Assembly (NCBI GenBank): GCA_016183835.1 | Contig: JACPDV010000304.1 | Coordinates: 1-8,506, forward strand | Length of the DNA stretch: 8,506 nt | Direction: 5' to 3' | DNA from: Armatimonadota bacterium | GTDB taxonomy: Bacteria > Armatimonadota > UBA10988 | Shown: positions 1 to 7,800 of the stretch, in pieces | Numbering within the stretch: the first letter of the stretch is position 1 | Layout: the number at the start of each line of letters is the position of its first letter | Translations under genes and position numbers: made by a program | The notes under the pieces: model-generated | The model's database searches: none | Seen by the model: the letters and a program-made list of their open reading frames with translations, nothing else | Told to the model about the DNA's origin: nothing

Positions 1-69
1 GGACACACCCTATTGCACGCCATCGTCGCGCCACCGGCGTGTGGGTTGGTGGGCAATAGCCCACCCTAC
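1..69. repeat. Intergenic palindromic repeat at the 3' end of the GH-A gene
   Basis: A compact hairpin lies at 48-65: GGTGGGC (48-54), loop AATA, GCCCACC (59-65), a perfect 7-bp stem with a 4-nt loop. Further out, CTATTGC (10-16) is the reverse complement of GCAATAG (53-59), and ACGCC (17-21) pairs with GGCGT (36-40), so the tract is a nested palindrome and not a single stem. Read on the minus strand it begins GTAGGGTGGGC, and the TAG in that string (68-66) is the stop codon of the upstream glycoside hydrolase gene. GTAGGGTGGGC-type palindromes are, from memory, frequent intergenic repeats in several bacterial groups. The element may continue past the left edge of the window. It could also act as a transcription terminator for the minus-strand gene, although no T-run follows the stem. 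Confidence 0.6.
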
Positions 70-2222
70 GGCCGCAGGCTGGCGCTGGCTCCCGGCGGGC
101 CGAGCCATCGGCAGCCCGGCGTGTCGCCGTCGAAGTAGGGCGGCGGCGTACGGTGCAACTCGGCCTGGAGCGCCGCGAACGACGGCTTCAGCCTGCCGTC
201 CGCCGCCACCAGGCCGAAGTCGCCCTCGCGGTTCTCCGCCCGCTCGGCATTGGTGTGGTAGATGATCGACCGCACGTCCCCTTGTCGCCGCGCCCAGTCG
301 TAGAGCAGGACGGTGCTCCTCGCCTGCTGCTCCTCGGTGACGGTCTTGAGCAGCGGCCGGTAGGGCGGGTCGGTGGTGGGCGAGCCCAGCTCCGTGATCC
401 AGACCGGCTTGGCGCTGTCCTGGAAGGCCTCCCGCACGGCACGGAGCTGGCGCATGCACTCGTCGGCGCCGGTCCAGAAGTCGAGGGTGCGGTTGGTGCC
501 CGAGCCGGACGAGGCGCCGATGGGGTAGGGGTGGATGGACAGTGCATCGCACCACTTCCCTCCGCCCGCCTGGTAGAACGCCTGCATGTAATCCGGGATG
601 CTCAGGTTCCGGCCCTTGGTCAGCGCCGCGTTGCAGGTCGGGGCGAGCACAGGCATGCTAGGGTCGGCCTGCTGGACCTCGCGCTTCACCGCCTCCAGGA
701 ACCGCACGAACAGCACCGGGTCGGCGCCCGGCGGCCAGAAGTGCGCCGTGTTGGGCTCGTTGTGGGCTTCCACGGCCACGATCAGAGGCCAGCGGCGGAC
801 GAAGGCGGCGGTCAGCTTCGCCAGCTCGCCGTAGCGCGCCGGGTCGATGCGGCCGTCCTTCAGCATCCACGGGGTGATGGGCGAGAGCAGCAGCACGCGC
901 ACGCCGGCGTTGAAGAAGGCGTCGAGGGTGGGGGCCACGGGATCGAGGTTGATGGCCGCGTCGGGGGCGGGCCAGACCTGCCGGTAGAGGTCGTTGAGGA
1001 AGAGGTTGATGGGCAGCCGGACGCAGTTGACGCCCAGCCGGGTGTCGTAGTCCAGGTCCTGGGCGAGGGTGATGGGTCCGCGGTTGAGGAGCTGGTCGTT
1101 GAAGCCGACCCAGAACGGCCGGCTGGGCGCGGCGCCGCTGTCGGCGAGGAGCTGGAACGCGTCGGCGCGGTAGTCGTAGTCGCCGGCCGCGCCACCTGAC
1201 GTGCCCACGGCCGCCACGGCCGAGGCGGCGTCGCGCGGCGCCGGCTTGGTCACCTCCAGCGCATGCACCCCGGTCTGCGCCAGAATCGCCTGGTCGGCCA
1301 GGCTGTCGGCAAAGAGGAAGGCGCCGGTGGAGTCGAGCCAACCCAGCATGAGGCCGACCTTGCCGCCCTCCGGCAGCTTGGCGGCGTTCACCGTGGCACG
1401 GAGGGTGTACTCCTCGCCGCCCACGACCGGCACGGGCTGGCTGACCAGGGAGACGTAGGAGCTGCGCTCGGCCGAGACCGTACCCGCCAGGTGGAGCGAC
1501 GCGGCTCCGGCCGCGGCCCAGGTGCGGTCGGGCTCGAGGCTGTGCACCGTGCCGCCCGCGCCACTGCCGCTCCGCCAGCCGTGCATGCCGCGCTCGAAGC
1601 TGGGATTCGGCATCCGGTTGATGGCCCCGGCCGGCTCGTCAGCGTCCTCGCCGCCGACGAAGCGGGCCGGGTCGAGGGCGACCTGGACGCCATCGGCGCG
1701 GAGCACGGTCTCGCCGGCGGCGTTGACGGCGTAGAGCGCGAGCGCGCCCCGGACCGCGCCCGGCGGAGCGGTGTCCCAGCCGTCGAGCACCACCCACGGG
1801 CGGCGCGTTGAGGGTGTGACGAAGCACAGCGCCGGGGTCTCGCTCACCAGTCGGCCGCCCGCCTCCAGCCAGCGAGCGCGGAGCTCCAGGGCGGTGCCCG
1901 ACGCCCCCGCGGCTACTTTGCCGGCGACGCGGAGGAACACCGTCTGCTCGGCCGACACGGGCACGGCCGGCTCGCCGGAGCCGAAGACCAGGGCCGCCGC
2001 GCCGCTCGCGCCGGCGGTGAAGCGGTACTCGAAGCAGCTCTTCCCGCGCCAGGCGTCGGCGGTCTGCTGCGTGAGGGAGAGCAGTCCGGCGTCCTGACCC
2101 ACGCCGTCCGCGCCGGCCAGGGCGGTCTCGGCGGAGGGGTTTGGCCAGACGTTGCCGACCTGGGCCGGGACGGTGGTCGTGAGGAGGAGGATCGCTTTCA
2201 AGGAGTGCGAGAGGTGGGGCAT
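66..2222 (-). CDS. Secreted clan GH-A glycoside hydrolase (GH39/PslG-like) with two N-terminal carbohydrate-binding-like modules
   Basis: A 718-residue protein. The start is the first ATG of the frame (2222-2220); an upstream TTG at 2297 lies inside a repeat and would place 25 non-signal-like residues ahead of a good signal peptide. Residues 1-20 form that peptide (K9, then AILLLTTTVPA, cleavage likely after A20). Two beta-sandwich modules follow, about 24-190 and 201-360, each opening with a PNPS motif (NVWPNPSAE; NRMPNPSFERGMHGW), typical of CBM4/9-like carbohydrate-binding domains. Residues about 370-690 form an (alpha/beta)8 barrel: GVNCVRLPINL early strand, HNEPN with predicted acid/base E489, SIHPYP (H564), and WITELGSP with predicted nucleophile E611, ending in DFGLVAADGRLKPS. 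This pattern is that of clan GH-A retaining enzymes and most resembles GH39/PslG-like proteins; GH5 or another GH-A family is possible. Substrate unknown. No Shine-Dalgarno or clear promoter is visible. The C-terminus (YFDGDTPG...SASLRP) ends at a stop codon lying in a palindromic repeat. Confidence 0.88.
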   Translation of the reverse strand: MPHLSHSLKAILLLTTTVPAQVGNVWPNPSAETALAGADGVGQDAGLLSLTQQTADAWRGKSCFEYRFTAGASGAAALVFGSGEPAVPVSAEQTVFLRVAGKVAAGASGTALELRARWLEAGGRLVSETPALCFVTPSTRRPWVVLDGWDTAPPGAVRGALALYAVNAAGETVLRADGVQVALDPARFVGGEDADEPAGAINRMPNPSFERGMHGWRSGSGAGGTVHSLEPDRTWAAAGAASLHLAGTVSAERSSYVSLVSQPVPVVGGEEYTLRATVNAAKLPEGGKVGLMLGWLDSTGAFLFADSLADQAILAQTGVHALEVTKPAPRDAASAVAAVGTSGGAAGDYDYRADAFQLLADSGAAPSRPFWVGFNDQLLNRGPITLAQDLDYDTRLGVNCVRLPINLFLNDLYRQVWPAPDAAINLDPVAPTLDAFFNAGVRVLLLSPITPWMLKDGRIDPARYGELAKLTAAFVRRWPLIVAVEAHNEPNTAHFWPPGADPVLFVRFLEAVKREVQQADPSMPVLAPTCNAALTKGRNLSIPDYMQAFYQAGGGKWCDALSIHPYPIGASSGSGTNRTLDFWTGADECMRQLRAVREAFQDSAKPVWITELGSPTTDPPYRPLLKTVTEEQQARSTVLLYDWARRQGDVRSIIYHTNAERAENREGDFGLVAADGRLKPSFAALQAELHRTPPPYFDGDTPGCRWLGPPGASASLRP

Positions 2223-2273
2223 GGGTGCGGGATTGGCGAGGGGGTGGCCGGGTCCTCTCGGCAGCGGGCCTCT

Positions 2274-2384
2274 CCCGGCGGTTGGAAACCGCGGCAACCA
2301 TGCGAAGTCCGCCTACGCGGACTCCGAATCCGGAGAGCCCACGAAGGTGGGCTTGGCATGGTTGCCGCGGCTTCAGCCGCCGGG
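2274..2384. repeat. Compound nested palindromic repeat in the divergent intergenic region
   Basis: The outer arms are CCCGGCGG (2274-2281) with CCGCCGGG (2377-2384). After a small unpaired bulge on each side, a perfect 15-bp inverted repeat follows: CCGCGGCAACCATGC (2289-2303) with GCATGGTTGCCGCGG (2356-2370). Between these arms sit two independent hairpins, AGTCCGC/GCGGACT (2306-2312 with 2317-2323, loop CTAC) and AGCCCAC/GTGGGCT (2336-2342 with 2347-2353, loop GAAG), each a perfect 7-bp stem with a 4-nt loop. The whole folds as a cruciform or multibranch structure. Similar elements (outer arm with GCCGCGGCTTCAGCCGCCGG, inner GAAGTCCGC and GCCCACGAAGGTGGGC hairpins) are, from memory, dispersed repeats in several GC-rich environmental phyla, comparable in form to REP/BIME elements mobilised by RAYT transposases; no such transposase is in the window. 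It fills most of the 174-bp gap between divergent starts. Confidence 0.9.
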
Positions 2385-2390
2385 CATAAT
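2362..2390 (+). promoter_or_regulatory. Putative sigma70-type promoter at the repeat edge, predicted to give a leaderless mRNA
   Basis: TTGCCG (2362-2367; 4 of 6 match to TTGACA) is followed by exactly 17 nt and then CATAAT (2385-2390; 5 of 6 match to TATAAT). Six nucleotides later comes ATG at 2397, so the predicted transcription start coincides with the A of the start codon. There is no purine-rich Shine-Dalgarno sequence before that ATG, which fits leaderless translation. The -35 lies inside the right arm of the palindromic repeat and the -10 abuts its outer edge. The mirror-image TTGCCG on the minus strand (2297-2292) has no -10 at the matching distance (GAGAGG there), so only the rightward gene appears served. 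This is pattern matching by eye; no start-site data are available. Confidence 0.45.
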
Positions 2391-2396
2391 GGTCGC

Positions 2397-4724
2397 ATGG
2401 TCACCCCACTTCTGCTCCTCGCCGCCGCCCTCGCAGCCCCGCCCGTCGCCGTCGTGGTCACTCCCGAGGCCCGGATCGACTCGAAGAAGCCGCCCGTCAG
2501 CTTCAGCGTCACGCTGCCCGCCATCGCCGCCGGGCAGCAGGTGCGGCTGGGGCTGGACGCCCGCGTCGACTGGCCCGGACTCGACGGCTCCAACCCCTGG
2601 ATGGTCGTCGCCGTCAACGGCCGCAACATGCTGCGGCCCGACCTGCTCAACAAGCCCTACGAGTTCACCATGCGCTGCGGCATGGACACCACCTGGGCCT
2701 ACGGCGCCGCCTGGCGAATCGTCTACGCCCCCGACTTCACCGACCAGCTCCGCACCGCGCCGCTCCCACTCGGCATCGCCGACTGCGACCCCTACCACTT
2801 CACCTGGGACATCACCCCCTACGCGAAGGCCGGCGAGAACACCGTCACCATCACCCATCTTCCGCTCCTCGCGCAAGGCACCACTCTCGTGGTGCGCGCC
2901 GTGAGCATCGAGATCGGCGAGCCGGTCCAGAAGCCCGAGGCTGAGCTCGTCAAGCCGGCGCCCGACGGCCCGGTGCCGACGTACTTCCCGAAGGGCCGGC
3001 AGCGAGTGGCCATGCGCGTGGCGCTGGGCGCGACCGGCGGGCTGCGGCTGACCGTGGGCAAGCGCACCGTGGAGGTCGCGTCGCGCACCAGCGAGCCGGC
3101 CGGGAAGTGGGCCGAGACCGGCCTCGACGGCGCGAAGCCGGTGGCCGGCGGGAAGCCCGCCTCGGCAGCCTGGACCGGCACCGGCTACCGCGTGGACCGG
3201 CGTGTCGAGCTGCGCGACGACCATGTGAAGGTGACCGACCGCATCACCAACACCGGCACCGCCCTGGTGGGGCTGATCTACGAGAACGCGCTCCACCTCA
3301 CCGACCCGCCGCAGTCGAGCCGGATGGGCGGGCAGCCGGTCTACGCCGAGCAGCAGGTGGCCTGGGTCGCCGCGCACCCGACGGTCTTCGCGCAGTACGA
3401 CGACCTGGCCATCGGGCTGGCGGCCGAGGACGACATCTACCGCGTGCACAGCATGGGCTTTCGCCACGGTCCAGACCTGGGCGTCTCCGACCCGCAGCTC
3501 GGCCTCGACCCGGGCGCCTCGCACACGCTCGAATGGAGCCTCTACCCGGTGCCGAGCGGCGACTACTGGGACGTCGTCAACGCCATCCGCCGCAACTGGG
3601 GCAGCAACGTCACCATCCCGGGGGCGATGTGCTTCGACCACGCCGCCGACGGCAAGAAGTCCGAGGCGGAATACCAACGATGGGTGCGCAGCCGCGGGCT
3701 GCGGCTGGTGCTCTCGGGCCAGACGGTGTACCCCGACGGCAAGGTGGCCGAGGGCACCGACCTGCCGTCGGCTGCGCAGTGGTTCGCCAACGCCAAGGAG
3801 TGGGTACGAAAAGTCCACACCGCAGGGCCGGACGTAATGGCCATGATCTACCTTCACAGCCAGATCTGCACCGAGGAGGGCGCGCAGACGAAGTATGCCG
3901 ACTCCCGCCTCCTCGGCCCCGACGGGCAGCAGGTGCTCACGCCCTACCACTACCCGATCTACATCTACCTCGCCACCCTCAGCAACACCTACGGCCCCGC
4001 GCTGCTCCAGACCGCTCACAAGATCCAGGACGACCTGAACGCCGACGGCTTCTACCTGGACGAGTTCGAGTACGCCACCAGCCAGTATGCCTGGGGGGCG
4101 CCGTGGGACGGCTGCAGTGTGGACGTGGACGCGAGCACGCACGCCGTGGGCGCGAAGAAGTCGAGCGTGACGCTGCTCCAGCAGCCGTGGAAGAAGGCGC
4201 TGATCGACTACCTCCGCGCGCACGGCAAGCTGGCCTGGGCGAACGGCGAGCCGTCCACCCGGAGCATGCTGAACCTGAAGGTGCCGCGCTTCGTGGAGTC
4301 GGCGAGCTACTCGTTCCTGGTGGACGGCCACCTGGCGTGCCCGGTGGGGCTGGGCAACCACGACCACGAGCCGGGCGACCGCGGCCGCGCGGAGATGGCG
4401 CGCCGGATGCTCGACCAGGGCGGGCTGCTGACGGTCTACGAGTGGGCGGACGACCCGCCGGGGATGCACTTCGAGCAGGTTATGTTCCCCACCACCATCC
4501 TCGAGCTGCACCGGGGCGTGGTGATCGCGCAGGAACGGATGGTGACGAACCGCTCCGGCCGTTTCGGCTGGCCCGACGGGAGCGCGGCGGACGTGTATGA
4601 GTTCGATGCCGATGGTCGGCAGGTGGCGCAGCCTTGGGTCAAGGTCGTACGAGATGGCGCTCGGCGGCTGACCGAGCTGCGGATGGCGAGCGACCACTTC
4701 GCGGTCTTGGTGCGGCGGCGGTGA
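2397..4724 (+). CDS. Secreted uncharacterised TIM-barrel protein, probable novel glycoside-hydrolase-like enzyme
   Basis: A 775-residue protein. I chose ATG 2397 because it opens a short signal-like sequence (MVTPLLLLAAALAAPP); its n-region lacks a positive charge, so the in-frame ATG at 2358, which adds an arginine, is an alternative, although it lies inside the repeat. Residues about 35-172 form a beta-rich module (VVAVNGRNML, FTWDITPYAKAGENTV) resembling the sugar-binding jelly rolls of large glycosidases. Residues about 195-390 form a second beta region (RVDRRVELRDDHVKVTDRITNTG) resembling mutarotase-like N-terminal domains. Residues about 405-690 look like an (alpha/beta)8 barrel, with strands LRLVLSGQTVY, AMIYLHSQ, DGFYLDEF (D550, D555, E556), KLAWANGEP (E618) and FVESASYS (E634), then TVYEWADDP. 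A small beta domain (about 705-775) closes it. D555, E556, E618 and E634 are candidate catalytic acids by position. I cannot name a family; a GFYLDE strand end is typical of clans such as those of GH31/GH36/GH66. Substrate unknown. Divergent from the GH-A gene and convergent with the lyase gene. Confidence 0.85.
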   Translation: MVTPLLLLAAALAAPPVAVVVTPEARIDSKKPPVSFSVTLPAIAAGQQVRLGLDARVDWPGLDGSNPWMVVAVNGRNMLRPDLLNKPYEFTMRCGMDTTWAYGAAWRIVYAPDFTDQLRTAPLPLGIADCDPYHFTWDITPYAKAGENTVTITHLPLLAQGTTLVVRAVSIEIGEPVQKPEAELVKPAPDGPVPTYFPKGRQRVAMRVALGATGGLRLTVGKRTVEVASRTSEPAGKWAETGLDGAKPVAGGKPASAAWTGTGYRVDRRVELRDDHVKVTDRITNTGTALVGLIYENALHLTDPPQSSRMGGQPVYAEQQVAWVAAHPTVFAQYDDLAIGLAAEDDIYRVHSMGFRHGPDLGVSDPQLGLDPGASHTLEWSLYPVPSGDYWDVVNAIRRNWGSNVTIPGAMCFDHAADGKKSEAEYQRWVRSRGLRLVLSGQTVYPDGKVAEGTDLPSAAQWFANAKEWVRKVHTAGPDVMAMIYLHSQICTEEGAQTKYADSRLLGPDGQQVLTPYHYPIYIYLATLSNTYGPALLQTAHKIQDDLNADGFYLDEFEYATSQYAWGAPWDGCSVDVDASTHAVGAKKSSVTLLQQPWKKALIDYLRAHGKLAWANGEPSTRSMLNLKVPRFVESASYSFLVDGHLACPVGLGNHDHEPGDRGRAEMARRMLDQGGLLTVYEWADDPPGMHFEQVMFPTTILELHRGVVIAQERMVTNRSGRFGWPDGSAADVYEFDADGRQVAQPWVKVVRDGARRLTELRMASDHFAVLVRRR

Positions 4725-4769
4725 CGGCCAATCCGGGAGGTGACGTCCCAGTGCTTCCCGCCAACCCAT

Positions 4770-4850
4770 TGTGGCGCGGGCGCCCTCGCCCGCGATCCGC
4801 TCTGGGAGCTGCCTGGTGGAGAAGCGGCGGGCGAGGGCGCCCGCCCCACA
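4770..4850. repeat. Nested palindromic repeat between convergent genes, possible bidirectional terminator
   Basis: A 24-nt arm at 4770-4793 is the reverse complement of 4827-4850 with a single mismatch. Each arm is itself a hairpin: CGCGGGCG-CCCT-CGCCCGCG (4775-4794) and GGCGGGCG-AGGG-CGCCCGCC (4826-4845), both perfect 8-bp stems with 4-nt loops. A further CGCT (4798-4801)/AGCG (4823-4826) pairing extends the long stem. The element lies 45 nt after the stop of the plus-strand barrel gene and 30 nt after the stop of the minus-strand lyase gene, filling about half of the 156-bp convergent gap. Its position suits a shared terminator, but neither side has a T-run, so intrinsic termination would be atypical. 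GCGGGCGAGGGCGCCCGC-type repeats are, from memory, common intergenic palindromes in GC-rich environmental bacteria. Confidence 0.85.
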
Positions 4851-4880
4851 CCGGCATCTGAACGCAACCAAGTGCGGACC

Positions 4881-7800
4881 CTACGGGACGTTGGCCGAAC
4901 GCCCGATGCCGGTGGCCGCCGCCTCGCCGCCCTTCGCGCCCGGCAGCCGCAGCGTCGCCGCGACCGTGCTCTCCAACCGCCACTTCCCGTCCTCGAGCCG
5001 CACGAGCGCAGCCGTCGGGATCGTGAACCCGTCGCCCACGCCCAGGTCGTAGTAACGGATCGTGTCGCCGGGCTTCAGCACGGAGGCATCCTCCACCGTG
5101 ATGGGCATCGGCTGAGCGAACGTCATCCGCCGGATCCGCGTGCTCGCGCCGCCTCCGGTGACCAGCAGCTTGCCGTCGAAGAAGCGCGTCTGCGTGCCGC
5201 CCACCACCGAGCGGGTGAACTCGTGCGGGATGTCCGAGAGCACCGTGTTGTCGTCCCGGATGTCCATCACCCGCCCCTGCCCGAGCAGGAGCGACTGGCT
5301 GCCCAGGTGGATCCGAGAGCCATTCGCCAGCGGCTCGATCCGCTCGATCCGATACGCCGACGTGCGGGACCACTCCGGCCGGGAGTAGATCACCGCCTCG
5401 CCCTCCAGGCCAGCGGCCGGGAGCTTCGCGGCCGTGTCCACGGTGTTGTGCTCGTAGTCCACAGCGGTGATGGAGCCGGTAAGCGACGTGGCGGCCGGCG
5501 TCAGCGCGAAGCCGGCGCCACTCACCGCCGCGCCGCACGTGGCGAGCGCCACGAGTTGGTTTCCCGCGAACGCCGCATAGGCCACGCCGCCGCGCCAGCT
5601 CAGCTTTCCGTGCGCGCCGGTGGCCGTGCACTCACCGTCGCCGACCGCGCTGAGGAGGTACTCGTCCAGCCCGGCGCGGCGAAGGTGGACGGCGATGGGC
5701 TCGGCGGCGTCGGGTCCGGTCACGGGCAGCCGGTCGGCCAGCGACACCACGGGCGCCGGCTCAACCGCGAGCGACGGCGCGCCGGCGGCGACCGGCCGGA
5801 GCTGCACCGCCTGCACGCCAAAAGCGAACGCCGGCTGGCCGGGCGCGGCCTCGAGCTTGAGCCGGTGCTCACCGGCGGCCAGCGTATGCCGGCCCAGGTC
5901 GAAGTGCTGGAGCGGCGCCGTCTCGCCCCGCACATTCATCAGATCGCCGGCCGGCTGCCCGTCGAGGCTCGCCCGCACCGCGCCGTAGCCGTGGTAGCGC
6001 AGCATGTCCAGGCTCAGCTCGTACTCGCCGGCGGCCGGTGCGTCGAGGCGGAAGGTGAGTGAGTCGCCGGCCTGCTGCCCGCCGAAGTAGAGGTAGCCGC
6101 CGTAGTCGGCGCCGTAGCGGTAGACCCGGTCGGCCTCGGCCACGTGGCTGCGAAGCTGGAGCGCGTCGAGCCGGCCAATGAGGAGCGGCCTGGCGTAGGG
6201 CTCCATGACCGCGGCGAAGCCGCTGCGGAGGCCCTCGGCGCCGGTCCGCCGGGCGATCGCGTAGACCGCCTTCCGGTCGCGCGGGTAGAGCCCCGGCGCC
6301 TTGGCGCCGATGGCCTCGGTGCCCGGCTCCGGGAGCAGGTGGACGCGGAAGTGCGAGTCGGGCGCCCCGCCGAGGTGCCAGTCCACCGTCCACGGCTGCG
6401 CGGCCGGCGCGCGGCGCGGGGCGTAGAAGAAGCCGTAGCCGTTCCCTGGCGGCGGGTTCCAGTAGGGCTTGTTGGGGAAGCCGACCACGTCGCCGTCGAG
6501 CCCGAGCCGTTCGCCCCAGGCCGGATCCGGGCCGGCCAGGGAGCCCGGCTGCTCCGCACCGAGGGTCACGCCGGCCACCTCGACCTCCTGGCTCTGCCCG
6601 CCCACCAGGTAGTCGTGCTGATGCCCGCCGGCGACGCGGAAGAGGTCGACCAGCACCTGATCCGCGCCATGCCCGAGCAACGCGATGGTGCGGCGGTACT
6701 CGGTGACCTTCTGTTCGGCGTAGGAGAGCGGCGAGTCGGCCTCGGCGATCTGCACGCCGGGCAGCCGGGCGAAGCGGTGCAGGCTGCCGCCGGAGCCGCC
6801 GCGTTGCGAGGCTTCGTTGACCGTCACCAGCGTGTGGCTGGCGGTCTGGTGCGCCCAGCCGACCTGGGTGTGGGTGGAGCCCAGGCCGTAGCCGATGTCG
6901 TACGTGAGCTGCCAGCCCTTGGCATAGTAGTCGAGTCCCAGATCGTCCTGGTGGCCGTGGTTGAGGCTCGGCCCGAAGCGGAGGAAGGCGGCCTGCTGGT
7001 CGGGCAGCTCGCCGTCGCGGAGGAGGGCGATGCCCTTCTGGCCGAGGAACCACGAGCCGTCCACTTGGCGCTGCAAGTCGGCCGGCAGCCCGGCCGGGCC
7101 GGGCGGCACGGGCTCCGCGTGGAACAGCATCCACTCGGCCGGTAGGCTCTGGCGCAGGCTGCCCAGGTCGCCCTGGGCCATCCAGCGGAGCACGCTTGCG
7201 TACTCGTCCTTGACCGCCCCGCTGGTGCCGGCGTAGAGCCACTCGGCGAACTCGTGGTCCTCGCGGCGATAGGGCCGGGCGCTCGAGGTGTAGCAGGCGT
7301 GGTCGGGCGAGGAGTCGCCGAAGTTGGGCTCGTGCCCGGCGCAGTCGAGCACGGTGGCCGGGAGCCGGTAGAAGCTGCGGAAGCGGGCGTCGGCGAGGAG
7401 GTCGTAGCCCTGCGGGTGCGCGACGTTACGCCAGTTGCGGAGCGGCTCGACGAACGTCAGGTAGAGGTTGCGCGCGTGGATGGCGTAGCCCAGCGAGGTC
7501 TCGTAGTAACGGCCGTCGCGATCGCAGTTGTTGGCCACCATGGCCCAGAACGAATACGGCCCGTCGGTGGCGATGCGGATGTACTCGGGGATGCCGAGCA
7601 GCGCGCCGGCGGCCAGCGAGCCGCGCATGTAGTCAGCGTGGCCGTTGTGGAGCATCCCGCCGAAGCAGTGGCCGTAGCAGTAGTACGCACCGTCCTCGAT
7701 CAGGTTGAGGTCGATGTTCTCGCGCCGGGTCATGCCCGGGTGCGAGGTGCCGCGACGGTCGGTGGTGCGCACCTCGGCCTGTTGCGGCCACGGCTGCGGC

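Noticed and set aside
2223..2297. TTG at 2297 as start of the GH-A gene
   Set aside because: It lies in the left arm of the repeat and adds 25 Pro/Arg/Gly-rich residues before a convincing signal peptide that begins with ATG at 2222.
2274..2384. CRISPR array or riboswitch in the divergent region
   Set aside because: There are no repeated direct units with spacers, and the paired structure is a symmetric nested palindrome and not a known riboswitch fold.
2205..2396. N-terminal extension of the barrel protein from a GTG at 2205
   Set aside because: It would read through the whole palindromic repeat and overlap the divergent gene's start; its residues look non-coding and would bury the signal-like segment that starts at 2397.
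4770..4850. Classical intrinsic terminator
   Set aside because: The stems are strong, but no T-run follows on either strand, so I list it as a repeat with only a possible terminator role.
2373..4871. An 832-codon open frame on the minus strand opposite the barrel gene
   Set aside because: Its translation is rich in Arg, Ala, Val, Gly and His with no signal peptide or domain pattern; it is the shadow frame expected opposite a GC-rich gene, while the plus-strand frame has coherent strands and motifs.
4740..6062. A 440-codon plus-strand open frame opposite the lyase gene
   Set aside because: Low-complexity Arg/Ala/Gly/His composition, starts within the convergent repeat, and overlaps a minus-strand gene with clear family signatures.
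5869..7242. A 457-codon minus-strand open frame in another phase of the lyase gene
   Set aside because: Arg/Pro/Ala-rich out-of-phase reading of the heparinase-type coding sequence, with no motif of its own.
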